A DNA stretch of 64,000 nucleotides from Orychophragmus violaceus (Eukaryota > Streptophyta > Magnoliopsida > Brassicales > Brassicaceae): NCBI GenBank assembly GCA_030180135.1, contig CM058230.1, positions 11,285,082 to 11,349,081 on the forward strand. Direction: 5' to 3'. A program made the translations under genes and the position numbers. Shown here piece after piece: positions 42,286 to 53,196 of the stretch. The number at the start of each line of letters is the position of its first letter. The first letter of the stretch is position 1. A model generated the notes under the pieces. The model was not told the origin of the DNA. It made no database searches and was given only the letters and a program-made list of their open reading frames with translations.

Positions 42286-43344
42286 CCTCTCCTCTCTTCT
42301 CTTTTCCCCTTTCTCTCTAACCCTAGATCTAGAATTGACCGCCGTCAATCGGTTTCGGTGACTTACACAGCACCGGAGCCGATTCCTTCATCTTTAGCTT
42401 GCAATTTGTCTTCTGTAGCTTTCATTCTTCATCTCCTCTCTGTTTCTAGACAAACTTAAAACTTTTCTTTTCAATTTGTTTTCTAGATTTACGAATCTAG
42501 AGACATTGTTTGGTTGTTTTTCAGATGACGTTCATCCTGTTACGGCATGGCTTGTTTTCAACTGTTGAGCTCATCAATTGTTTGTGAAGCGAATCAGTGT
42601 GGTCCAATCTTTCTAACATTTGTTTGGTTTTAGCAATGGGTTTCTAGTCTTTGTCTCAGCAACGGTTATGCCAGTTGCGTGGTGATGTGTGGTGAGTAGA
42701 TCAAGTTTAGCACCTCCCTTGAGAAGAAGCTAGTTTCATTTCACCTCTCTAATTCCCAGTTTCTAAGGAGTCATCTCGCACCTTTTGAATAAGAGTATCC
42801 CAGTTTATTTTGTCCTTCTAGTTCTTCGATGGCTTCTACTTGTTTGTTTGAAGCAATATAAAGAGGTTGACGTTTAATAATCGGTTGAAGGTGTGTTTTT
42901 TTAGGGGATTTTATTTCTGGGTGTTTTGTTTCTTATCGGTTCTATGTATCTAAGGTCTAGGTTCTATTTGTGGTGCTTTTCTGTGTGGATCTAGCTTTGT
43001 CATCGTGAATAGGTGGTTCGGGTGAATTTTAGGTCTTCAGTTGTGGAAGAATTTCATCAAGTTACTTGCTCTCTTGTGACTGTGGTTCTTTGCAAGATCT
43101 CCGGTTGGCTTATGCTATTAAGTTTATTTGCTCTTATCTTTGAAAGATTGTGTTTGGGTTTAGATGAAGATTTGTTGTTTTCGTTTTAGTGTTCGATCTG
43201 GTTAGTTTGCAATTTCGCTTTGTATAAGTTCAAGCTTCCCTCTTTTGAGCTATGTTTCTGGGACTTTTATCATCTTTCCGCCGGCTGTAGTATTCGATCA
43301 TGTATTTCATCAAGGTTCTAATATAAATCAGTTGAAAAAAAATG
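42286..43344 (+). mobile_element. Poly(A) retroposon of about 1.06 kb, possibly Sadhu-like
   Basis: A 14-bp repeat AATGGAATGAATTT occurs at 42,272-42,285 and 43,345-43,358. The body begins CCTCTCCTCTCTTCTC, a pyrimidine-rich start, and ends CAGTTGAAAAAAAA. It has no long open frame. A 1-kb, non-coding, poly(A)-tailed, TSD-flanked body fits the Sadhu class of Brassicaceae retroposons, or a processed non-coding RNA. I cannot confirm the family by sequence. Confidence 0.6.
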
Positions 43345-43358
43345 AATGGAATGAATTT

Positions 43359-44099
43359 ATTCTATTTTTCTTTCAATTTCATTCATCTTATCCTATGTAA
43401 TATTATTACAATAATTCCATTTCATGTATATCATATACAGCTTTAAATTATTTATTTATTTTTGCCCTCCGCAAATAAAATAAACTGCCAAAACAAACAA
43501 ATCCCTTAGAAAAATAACATGTGTGGTTTCATATTTATTTCCCTTCTTACCCGTTGTATTCCAATTATTTATAAATATTATGTTGTTTTTTTTTATCGTT
43601 AGAAAAGTAGTTAGTTTAAATTGAGCTCGATTTTTAGAGGTATATTTATACCAAGTGTCGGTATGCTTTATAACTTTACCGATCGTACGCGGAAATCCAC
43701 TTTAATTTTCTTTCAATAAACTTCATTTTGTTCGTTTCAAACATGTAATCATAGTGTAAAAACGATTAGACCTTTTGCTAAATTCAATATTATAAGTTTT
43801 TTGAAAAAGAAATAATAAATATATAATGCCAAGGTGTTTACTTGTACCGCTATAAGTCATAATTTTACGGTACTTTTTAGTTATATAACAATCGATGTCT
43901 ATGCATACAAGACAGCAATGCGAATAAACATATGAATAGTAAAAGTTTTAAGATTCGTATCACACTAATATCAATTTTATATAGCGTCTCTAACTATATT
44001 TAAGCCACACTATACTGAACAATCCATTTTCGAATTGATTTCATAATTCGTCGGTGCATAGATTAGGTCGGTCTTACTGTAACAAAGAAACTCAGTTTT
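43359..44099. other. Intergenic, distal 5' flank of VTL
   Basis: AT-rich DNA with no gene or repeat recognised. Confidence 0.45.
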
Positions 44100-44435
44100 A
44101 CGAAAGTGAAAACAAGTTTTGAAAATTATTAACTAAGGAAAACAAATTCACCAGTAAGAATAAAAACAGGTAAATGTTACTTAGTCCACATGTTGACCAG
44201 TATAGTAAAATTACTTCTTTAACTGTTGAAGATGCTCCACATATATTATAATATTAATTATTCAAACTAAGTTTTGGTAAATAAAACTTAAGTTTTGAAT
44301 ATGTAATTAAGAAAAGCAATTTCAGTAACAAGATGAAAACAGGTGGGGTTAATTTTCAGTCCACATTTTGTCCAATATAGTAAAAGTATTTCCATTAACG
44401 TTGATGATGGTCCACAGATATTAATCGTCTATTCC
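44100..44435 (+). repeat. Diverged tandem duplication in the VTL promoter
   Basis: Two segments of about 165 bp, near 44,100-44,260 and 44,275-44,435, align with a period of about 175 bp. Shared blocks are AGTTTTGAA, AAAACAGG, AGTCCACAT, ATAGTAAAA and the GGTCCACA/GCTCCACA pair. They lie 160-500 bp before the VTL start codon. Confidence 0.65.
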
Positions 44436-44597
44436 ACCACATAATTTTTTTTTTAAAATAAATAAATTAAAGTTTCACACAAAATCTCTCCATAAATAGA
44501 ACTCAACCTAGGCGTGTGTTCTCCACACTTCATCAAACATTCTCTCTATCTTCTCATTTCAACATACAAAAGAAAAACCAAATCAAAAGATTTAACT

Positions 44598-45209
44598 ATG
44601 ACTATGGAGTCCCACAACGTGAACAACAGCTTGAATCTAGACATGGAGAAAGATCAAGAACAGGCTTTCGACTTCACCAAAAGAGCTCAGTGGCTACGAG
44701 CTGCCGTGCTCGGTGCCAACGACGGTCTTGTCTCCACGGCTTCGCTTATGATGGGTGTCGGTGCGGTAAAGCCAGACGTTAAAACCATGATGTTATCTGG
44801 TTTTGCCGGTTTAGTCGGCGGGGCTTGTAGCATGGCGATCGGAGAGTTTGTCTCTGTTTATTCTCAGTATGACATAGAGGTGGCTCAAATGAAGAGAGAG
44901 AGCGGAGGAGAGATAGAGAAAGAAAAGCTTCCGAGCCCGTTGCAAGCGGCTGCTGCATCTGCGTTAGCTTTTTCTCTGGGAGCGATTGTGCCTTTATTGG
45001 CAGCTGCGTTTGTGAAAGAGTATAAAGTGAGGATTGGAATGATTCTGGCGGCGGTGACGTTGGCTTTGGTTTTGTTTGGGTGGTTAGGAGCGGTTTTGGG
45101 GAAAGCACCGGTGGTTAAGTCGTCGGCTAGGGTTTTGATTGGGGGATGGTTAGCTATGGCGGTTACGTTTGGTTTGACCAGGCTGGTCGGATCACATGGT
45201 ATGTCATAG
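44598..45209 (+). CDS. VTL1: Vacuolar iron transporter-like protein (nodulin-21 type)
   Basis: Single exon, 203 residues. Start is the first methionine of MTMESHNV; a longer in-frame extension to 44,514 would overlap the likely 5' UTR. The protein has the CCC1/VIT1 family layout: RAAVLGANDGLVSTASLMMGVG near residue 35, a second membrane segment SGFAGLVGGACSMAIGEFVSVYSQ, a charged cytosolic loop (KRESGGEIEKEK), then three C-terminal membrane segments ending in LARLVG-like TRLVGS. It lacks the long metal-binding loop of true VIT1, as do other VTL proteins. Arabidopsis VTL proteins transport iron or manganese into the vacuole and are repressed under iron deficiency. In Arabidopsis VTL1 (At1g21140) lies beside the IGMT cluster as here. 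Confidence 0.92.
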   Translation: MTMESHNVNNSLNLDMEKDQEQAFDFTKRAQWLRAAVLGANDGLVSTASLMMGVGAVKPDVKTMMLSGFAGLVGGACSMAIGEFVSVYSQYDIEVAQMKRESGGEIEKEKLPSPLQAAAASALAFSLGAIVPLLAAAFVKEYKVRIGMILAAVTLALVLFGWLGAVLGKAPVVKSSARVLIGGWLAMAVTFGLTRLVGSHGMS

Positions 45210-45977
45210 TTTGTGTGTGTTTTACATGCGTGACTGAACACTTCTTCATGTTTCTTGCAACACACTTTAATTAAGCGGTTACGTTTTTTTATATAATAAT
45301 CTTTGGAATGTTTCATATCAGAAAGAAACTTTGGAATATATGGATTCGTGACTTGTTTTTAGATCTATGTAAGCCAATATGTTATATAAATCTCTCAAAT
45401 GGCGTTTTTCTTAATAAATGGTGCCTTGATCGAGTCTTTCAACACATGTAGCTCTAATTAACAAACGGCAAGATTTCCGTACAATTTTCTTCCATTTGCT
45501 ACCCGATTTTATTCGAGAAACTGGATAACCATAAGCTATATGGAGCAAACTAGGCCTCAGCATTCAGATATTTAATTTGGTTTCGGATATTTTGGATAAA
45601 AAATTTTAGAATAATAATTACCAAAAACAAATTCGGTTCAGTTTTGGATTGGTGTAGTTTCGAAATTTTAGAACTTTAAATACGCGAAATTTTCCAGGTC
45701 TCGGTCTCGGTTACTTCGGATATTTCATATCCCGAAATATCTAAATTATACTTGAAATATCAAATATATATCTCAAAATCCATAAAAATAAAGAAAATAT
45801 ATTTGTAGCCAAAATATATCTGAAATATCCATAATATCCAAAAATAACTAATATATTTTAGTTTATAATTAAAATTTTAAATATTCGAGTTATATTTTAT
45901 GTATAAGCATATATTACATTTTAGGTATTTTAGATACCCATCAATACCGATTCGGTTCTAATTCTTTACATATTGAA

Positions 45978-46053
<76 letters not shown>

Positions 46054-46160
46054 TATAAATTTCGGTTCGGTTCCACTACTTTTGTTTCAGTTCATTTCTG
46101 ATTTAGATTTTCGGTTTCGATTTTTATGTTTAAACCTAAAACCAACAAATAATAAATTTT

Positions 46161-46232
<72 letters not shown>

Positions 46233-47264
46233 AGATGCAAACAAAATCACCAATATCAAAATTAGAAATTTATTTAGACTTAATTAAAAAATGAGTATTT
46301 TTTGCCAAAATACCGCTGACTTTATTGGTAGTTAGAACCCGCTATTGCATAAGAAAGTAATATGTTATGTGCATGAATTTATTTTCAATTTTGAACTATT
46401 TAGAATAAAAACACAAATGAATTCAGTTCCAAAAAGGAAACAAGAATATCAGCACCAAAGATCAGAAACATTTAAGTTTGTGTTCGGTTATATAGTTTAA
46501 AAAACCATAATTTTGGGTTATGAAACAGTCCTGGGCATTTTGTATTTTAAATAGCATTTTTATTCGAAATCAACAAAAAACACCCAAAATAATATTTAAA
46601 TATCCAAAATCATTAAAAATTACGAATTTTTGGTATCCAGAATAACAAAAAATACATGTAACACAAACCCGATATTTCAATAAATTATCGAAATGCTAAT
46701 AAAATATCTAAAATATAACTAAAATATCTGAAATGACAAAAAATATTCCGAACCAATAAACTACCAATATATAGATATATTTGGTTTATTTGGTTTCTCA
46801 TGTAGGTTCACGAGTAATCCAAAACAAAATTAATACTCATAAATCCTAAGTCCATGATTCAATGGATATTTTAGCCAACACTCCCGTTTCGGCTCTTTTT
46901 TAAATCTATGTCTAGACGATAAGATAAAGCTCGTCACGACAAATCAATGATCTCCGAAAGGAAAAGGAAATATAAAAGAGAACTACTTTTAGAATCGTTG
47001 TCGTGTTCTTATTCCAATTTGTAAAGCTAACTTTCATGCCTGCTTTTGGCACGAGATTGCGTGTAAACTCTCGCATCCTCGTAAAAAGTAACATCACAAT
47101 GTCAAATTAAAGGTCACAACATTCATCAAAACATACCGGAGACGTGAAAAAATTCAAGTCATAAGGACACAACCAAGGGCAGTTATGTTCTGTTCATACT
47201 TCATCAATCGAACAAACTCGCAAAGTCTTTCTTTTTGTTCTTCCCTAGCAAAACCGCATTCTAT
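45210..47264. repeat. Intergenic region with GGCCT-type repeat and TA microsatellites
   Basis: From about 45,550 the sequence resembles the dispersed repeat starting AGGCCTNNGCATTCAGATAT and is rich in TTCGGTT, CGGATATTT and GAAATATC words up to about 46,860. Two long TA runs lie at 45,980-46,045 and 46,164-46,229. No gene is seen. The rightmost 200 bp should be the 3' UTR of the minus-strand mTERF gene. Confidence 0.6.
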
Positions 47265-48481
47265 CTAAGACTCAACGATTACGCGTAAGGGTTTGTATAA
47301 GTTCCGGCATCTCATTCGCATCTCATTCTCATGTTTCAACACAAACTTATCCATGAACTCGGAGCTTTTCATCTTTAGCATAGTGAAGTAGTTTATGCCT
47401 TCTTTCTCCACAAGTCCTTTAGAGAGAAGTAAAGATATCACCTGGTTCCTCGGTTTGATTCTCTTCTCCATGCTCAGACCTAATACCACCGGTCTAGTAG
47501 CAATGTCACGAGCCTTCAGACCAATGTTGTTTACAAGGTAATCCATCGTGTACATTATCTTCTCATCTGAAACCGTTGTGCAGTTTGGGAATCTAATGAT
47601 TGCTGAGACGAAATCTTCTTTAGACCAACCAAAACCCTGGAACAGCTTGAATTTCCGCTCCATAGTTGATTCACTCGTCCAATCAAATGCTACCATAGCG
47701 TGAACAAAACCAGCCTTCTTCGGGTCAAAACCATAGTTACAAACTCTGTTCAAGACTGCGTTGAATCTTTTCTCGGGAGAGAAGAAAGTGAACGGAGACG
47801 TTTGAACCAACCACTTGATGCTTTTGTCTGGAACACCAAGCTCTCTACAAATATCAAGCCGGGAAGATAAGCTCTGTGCAATGTCGAGCGAGAAACATCT
47901 GTATCCACGCTTCAGACACTTGACAACGTTTTCTTCCTCAACCAGTATACTCTTGAGGGAATCATAGCAAGGGACGAGTCTTTTGTTCAAGCTAAAGGAG
48001 AGCGTTTTAGGACAAGAGGATATCATTTTCGCTGTATCAGAGGTGGAGAACCCGATCGAATTGAAAAACCTGAGCTTGGGTAAGAAATCTCATCTGGGCT
48101 AAGTGAAAGAACACGAGGAAATGATTTGATGACACTAGTGATTTGGTCAGTGGAGAATCCATGGTCCTTGAAGAGAGCGAGAACAGAGTCTGGTTTCTTG
48201 GAAGAAACCAAATTGACGAATCTGGAATTCGATTTCGCAGATTCCAAAGACAGCCCGCAGGTGTTCACGAGATACGACACTGTAAAAGATTTCAAACATG
48301 GGTTTTGTATTCCGACATCCTCTGATCTCACTTCCGACACTGAACATAATGCTCTTCTACTCAATAGAAACCCTAAATTGACGGTGCGACGAATAGGTGG
48401 AGAATCAAACGCACAATCTCCGACATTTCTCCGGAGAGAAGAAATTAGACAAACCCGTCTGCAATGTAATAAGCTCGACAT
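47265..48481 (-). pseudogene. mTERF-domain organellar protein gene with frameshift
   Basis: Single-exon gene, start at MSSLLHCRR (48,481), with an Arg/Ser/Leu-rich organelle presequence in the first 40 residues. mTERF helical repeats follow: LVNTCGLSLESAKS, LFKDHGFSTDQITSVIKSFPRVLSLSPDE, then in another frame ISSCPKTLSFSLNKRLVP, FGWSKEDFVSAIIRFP and LVNNIGLKARDIATRPVVL. The frame changes at about 48,085-48,093: one T is missing in the coding-strand run after GATGAGA, compared with the frame needed to continue. All else is open for about 405 codons. mTERF proteins act in mitochondrial or plastid transcription, splicing or translation. Position matches Arabidopsis At1g21150. It is either a young pseudogene or an assembly error. 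Confidence 0.85.
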
Positions 48482-48830
48482 GGATACGAGAAAAACCCTA
48501 ATCACTGAGCCTAAGCTTCTTCTCGGAATCTCTAAGATAAAAACTCGAACTTGCAATAACAAACTCGCCGGAAACTAGCTCAACAGAGGATTAGAGAGAC
48601 TCACTGAGATGTTGTCTGAACCAATGGAAGTTGGCTCCGAAGGACTTCGTTCATACACGAATGTAAAATCAAAACGCGACAATGGAAGAAAGCGGGGATA
48701 TATCTCAAAATGGGATATTCATGAATGTTGAGCCCTTTACTTCTCTGGATTCACAGATTCGTCTCAAATTATATTAAATTACACAATAACCCATATAGAA
48801 TGGTATATGCAGGTAGGCCTGCGCAAAAAA
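48482..48830. promoter_or_regulatory. 5' flank of the mTERF gene
   Basis: Upstream of the minus-strand start codon. The first 80 bp remain open in frame but begin at TTG, so this is taken as 5' UTR and promoter. No clear TATA box is identified. Confidence 0.4.
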
Positions 48831-49128
48831 AACACGATCCAAAAACCCAAACCAGAATCGATTCGAAAAACCCGTCCGATCGGATTTAGGTATGAATACT
48901 TTTTCCTAAGTCTGATGCTTTTCTCCCATCGAAAACATTTTTCTATTTATCGAAAACACTTTTCTATTTACTTGCTTTCGTTTATTTCTTTTATCTTTCT
49001 GGTTTAGCTTAACTTGAGAACATACAATCTATCGTGTGAGTCGTGAGTCCTTGTGGATACGATACCATAAGTACTAGAATAGTATAACTGTGCACTTACA
49101 GTCGAATAGAGATATTTCTTGACCTATC
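48830..49128 (+). repeat. LTR-end remnant and dispersed repeat
   Basis: The part 49,036-49,128 (GTCCTTGTGGATACGATACC... to GACCTATCA) parallels the last 90 bp of the Gypsy LTR at 15,880-15,969 (GTCCCTGTGGATTCGATAAC... to GAACCTATCA). It is therefore a diverged LTR 3' end. It is preceded by GGCCT-type repeat sequence. No interior or second LTR is seen. Confidence 0.5.
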
Positions 49129-50289
49129 AGACTCCTAGCTGGTCAAAATAATTTAATCTTGTATAAAAAAATTAGTTTAATGTCTCAAACCACACTGTCT
49201 ATAATGAATTGTACCAAAAAAAAGTATTGTCGATACAATACATTGGGAGCATGAAACACAAATGCAGCATAGAAGAATATCTTAAGCATAAGAAGGAAGA
49301 TTGATTGTAAAAAAAAGTTCACATGAAAGGAACTCCGAGGCTGAAAAGGTTTGAAAAAGTTCACATGAAAGGAATTTTGATGAAGAAATTTGGAACAATG
49401 CTCTGTCCAGTCCACTCTGATAGAGCTGATTGGATCTGGCCTCCATCACCTGTTAAGTAGAGATTTGATAAAATTTATCATCGACATAATTTCAGGTACA
49501 TCAAGGAACATAAATATACATGGACTGACAGGAATTCAGTTTCTTACTCATTTCTTTGAGCTCAAGTACTTTAAAACTTGCTCCTAGTTGTGTCAGTAAC
49601 TGCTTCACCCTCTGGCAATACCCACAAAATGTATTGTTGTGTAAAAGAATTACATGGATCATAGCTAAAGGCATTACACTTCACTAACCTTAAGACCAAC
49701 TAACATCATTGCACACACCATGTCTCATTATCTAGCAAAGAAACATTTGACTAACAATTATGTCTCAGCTTATAAAGAATCAATCCACTATATAACTAAG
49801 TTTCTACCTTCCTAGTGTAATGAGAGAGTCGTCAGCCTCAAACTAAGCAGTACATGTTCCGTAAATGCCCAAATGAAGGAAATAAGAAGGCACTTGTGAA
49901 GTGGAGTCTCTAGCTGAGCAATGAATCATTTACAAAAAGATCACAACCTGTCCATCACTGCACACAAACCACTTTAAGTTCATGTCCATCACTGCACACA
50001 AGCCACTTTTAGTTCATGTCCATCTGATTCAAGGAATTGTTGAACAATTACAAAGTAAAACCCATGATTTAGGTCCAAAGGTTTGCATTAGAGACAAAAA
50101 CACAAGTAAAACCCATGATTAAGGTCCAAAGATTTGCATTAAAGATAAAAACACAAGATGCATCAGATTCACGATTAGATCCTAACCACTAGTCCACAAT
50201 CGTGTGTGGATCAAGTTTCAATTCAACTTTACATACTGCTATAGCAAGCTAGGATAATCTTAACCTAAAATCTAAGAGACTCAAGTCTT
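49129..50289. repeat. Intergenic with small tandem duplications
   Basis: Tandem copies with a 35-bp period lie at about 49,945-50,025 (GTCCATCACTGCACACAA). Copies with a 51-bp period lie at about 50,050-50,155 (AGTAAAACCCATGATT). A repeated GTTCACATGAAAGGAA occurs at 49,317 and 49,360. No gene is recognised. Confidence 0.6.
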
Positions 50290-51428
50290 TCATGTAGACT
50301 TCCTTTTCTTCTTTGGTCTCTCATCCTCCTTTCCACTCTTCTTCTTTTTCTTCTTTGCTCTCTCATCTTCCTTCCCACTCTTCTCAGCTTCCTCCTCCTT
50401 CTCAATTTCCTCTCTCTTCCTCTTCTCAAATGCAGCGGATCTTTTGTTTTTACTGGAAGTGTTCTCTGGAAGATTTAAAAACAGTCTCCAGTTCCATCTG
50501 TTTTCTGAACTCAACTTAGTTGAAGTGTCAATCATACTCTGATTTTTGCGTAAAGCAATCATCATGGTATGACCATCTTGTGCTAACTTTGCTAGGATTT
50601 TTTGATGTCATTGTCTCTTGTGATAAGCATGGCGTTGTGTGGCTCCGGTTTCGAGGCAATCTAAATTCTCACACGTTTTATTATGTATGTATTAGAAACT
50701 TGGCTATTGGCTGAGTCTTCAGGGTATGAAACAAAAACACAGATACTTCAAAACTCCATTTCAGATCACATCAAACATGAGACACAATAGAACAAACCAA
50801 ACATTAATACTTCGATTTCAATTTTTTGATTGTTTATATTTTCGACCAATATTTGTACAATCAAAGTTTTAAGTGTATACATTAGATAAAAGAATAAACT
50901 CATTGTGGTTGCTTATCGATATGGTAATATTTGAAGTTATCTAATTTTCTATTAAGAATATTTAAACTAGTTTTAAGTGTATATATTAAATTGTGGATTT
51001 TATCTGATGTGGAACCAGTATTTTTGTTTCTTATGGTTTCTGTAGTTGCTCCTTTTAGGGCAGTAAAAGATCATTTAACAGTAAATGTCTTGCTACCTCC
51101 CTTCAGCAAATAGAGTTACGTGAATTAAAACAAACTATTAATCTATGTAATTAAACATATAGATTATAAGCCAACGAGAGATTTACCATTCTACTTGTTT
51201 CTTTCAATTTCTTTATTCCTGTAGAGTAGATGAGATTCATTGTCTTATTGAGAGAACCAATGACAAGGTTAGTGGCATCTTTATTTCTTGCTTCACCCTC
51301 GGGTATCATCAAGTTCACAAAGCTATCTATATCAAACTGTTTGTGTTGACTAGGGTTATCAAGATCCTTATTGTAGACAAACTCAAGGATCTTCCCTAAC
51401 ATGTACAAGAGCCCAACATATCTCTCTG
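50290..51428 (-). pseudogene. Unidentified minus-strand gene fragment with Lys-rich end
   Basis: Two plausible exons: one of about 246 nt, 51,183-51,428, with a CAG acceptor on its left in coding direction and a GT donor after TSRM; and one from about 50,543 to the stop at 50,290, following a CAG acceptor. The first encodes YMLGKILEFVYNKDLDN and LVIGSLNKTMNLIYST; the second ends in a strongly basic tail (RKREEIEKEEEAEK, KKKKKKSGKEDERPKKKRK). No start exon was found and I do not recognise the protein. The basic tail looks like a nuclear localisation segment. It could be a captured or decaying gene. In Arabidopsis an eIF5B-like gene is expected about here, but no G-domain motif is seen. Confidence 0.35.
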
Positions 51429-51567
51429 ATTTTTTTTTATTAACAATAAAATAAGAGAAAAAATCAAATTAACACTACAATATAATTAAATAACATAATG
51501 ATGAATTATACGATATAATTTGTTATTACCTGCGATTTGTTTAATGATATTGGAAAGCAAAGTTGGG

Positions 51568-51604
51568 CGAGAGAGAGAGAGAGAGCGAGCGAGAGAGAGA
51601 GAGA
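51568..51604 (+). repeat. GA microsatellite
   Basis: GAGAGA runs interrupted by GAGCGAGCGA, with a second short cluster at 51,682-51,710. Such runs are often in plant promoters or 5' UTRs. No gene can be assigned to it. Confidence 0.7.
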
Positions 51605-53196
51605 TGGAGAGGTCGGTGCTTCAGTGGAGATAATTGCCTCTTCTCGCTTTCATCGCTGCTTTTCTGTCATGCTCAAAGTAAGAGAGAGATGGAGAGAGAG
51701 AGCAGAGAGACCTCGACACTCAAGGCAGCGTCTTACGAGTCTCACAATCTTTTTCATTGCAGATTCATCTCCAACACCGTCGTTTCAGCACCGTTCTTTG
51801 TCAAAATCAATGATAGCCGCTGCCACATGGATTTATCGAGACCTGTTTTTGCTACCGCCGAAGCAGCCTCAAGCCTTAGTTGTCATGTCCATTGCACCCT
51901 ATGGATCTCTGTAGCATATTGCCCTGTTGATTTTGCCACACATCAACCGCCTTAACACCGCAATTATCCGCCGCCGTCTCCGCCTACTACACAAATGAAA
52001 CCCTAATGTTCCTAAATGTTCCACGATAGACTACAAAGCCCAATCAATGCATTATAAAATTTGTACGATGTAAAGCCCATCTTGATATCATAAATATTTT
52101 TTGGTGTTTTTGATCAATGTAATGCCCATCTTGATGTTTTTTATTCAAATGCAATTTAACATTGCTTTTTTATAAAAAAAAAGCTTTTTGTATATCCTAC
52201 CTTTTACCACCGACACTGTTATCTCCTCCATCAATGTCTTCAATATTATATTATACATGCGATCTAAGCATTTAAAATATATGTTAATGTTGATGTTCAA
52301 TCTATCCAACAAAAAAAAATCCCAATTATTTATGATTTTCAGTAATATTACTTTTACTAGTTATATAATATTTAACAGTAATACTAGATTTATATAAGGC
52401 TTAAATGGTATGTCAGCTGAATAGTAGAATAGCGGAATAACTGAATAATTGTTGGCGGAACGAACTGAATTGAATTAAGTTTCTGCTGAAAAATTACAAA
52501 ACGCCGAAAAGTTAATTTTAGTAAATTATTCACGTTTTTTTTAAGTTATTTTTTTAAAACGCTAGTTGTATATAGCGAAATCACTTTTCACGTTTTTGAA
52601 AAGTGATAAATGTTACGAATGGTAAAAAATAGCAGAATCACGTTTTCAAAACGTGAAAACGTGAATAAGTGGTATACCATTCATGACCATAGTTTTCTTA
52701 TCGCATGGATTCAAATTGGATCGGTTTTGGGTATTTACAATACACTACGACTCACCCATTGAAATGCATATGTTACCAATTTATAATCCTAATCGACCAA
52801 GAAACAATGGTTAAACAATTAAACCGATTCAATCTATAAATTCTTTCAATTTCCAGTCAATCTCTAAATTCCCAATTTAGCTCAATCCAGAATAATGTAC
52901 ATGGATTTCATTTTATTACTGAAATTTGGTCAACGCACACCTCAGTAAAAATGAGAGGAGGGTGAGAAATTAAAAAGGGGTGTTCAAGATTTTCATTTCT
53001 TATGCATTTGAGAAGATTACCACATTTTGAGGTATGTGAAGAAAAATTCGTCACACGGGAAAATAATGAAAAATTCAGAAAGAAAAATTCAAATGAGTCA
53101 ATAACATATTTATAAAAGAAAAAGAACAGAAAAAATTGCACAGATCTCTGCGAGATAGCTCAAGGTAGGAAGAGAAAGAGATCATCTGAAAAAAAA
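51605..53196. other. Intergenic region and 5' flank of SEC5
   Basis: Two overlapping open frames at 51,563-51,955 contradict each other and look like chance. A possible MITE lies at 52,398-52,688: imperfect inverted ends around AATGGTAT near 52,406 and ATACCATT near 52,674, with a GTTTTCAAAACGTG palindrome inside, but no clear duplication. The last 100 bp before 53,197 are the SEC5 5' UTR. Confidence 0.4.

Noticed and set aside
44514..44597. Upstream in-frame extension of VTL
   Set aside because: It would add about 28 residues unlike the family and lies next to the probable transcription start after a TCCATAAATAGA box near 44,489.
51563..51955. Two overlapping open frames after the GA microsatellite
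   Set aside because: They use different frames over the same DNA, start in GA repeats and match no known protein.
52398..52688. MITE with terminal inverted repeats
   Set aside because: Ends pair only imperfectly around AATGGTAT and no matching target duplication was found, so it is mentioned only as a possibility.
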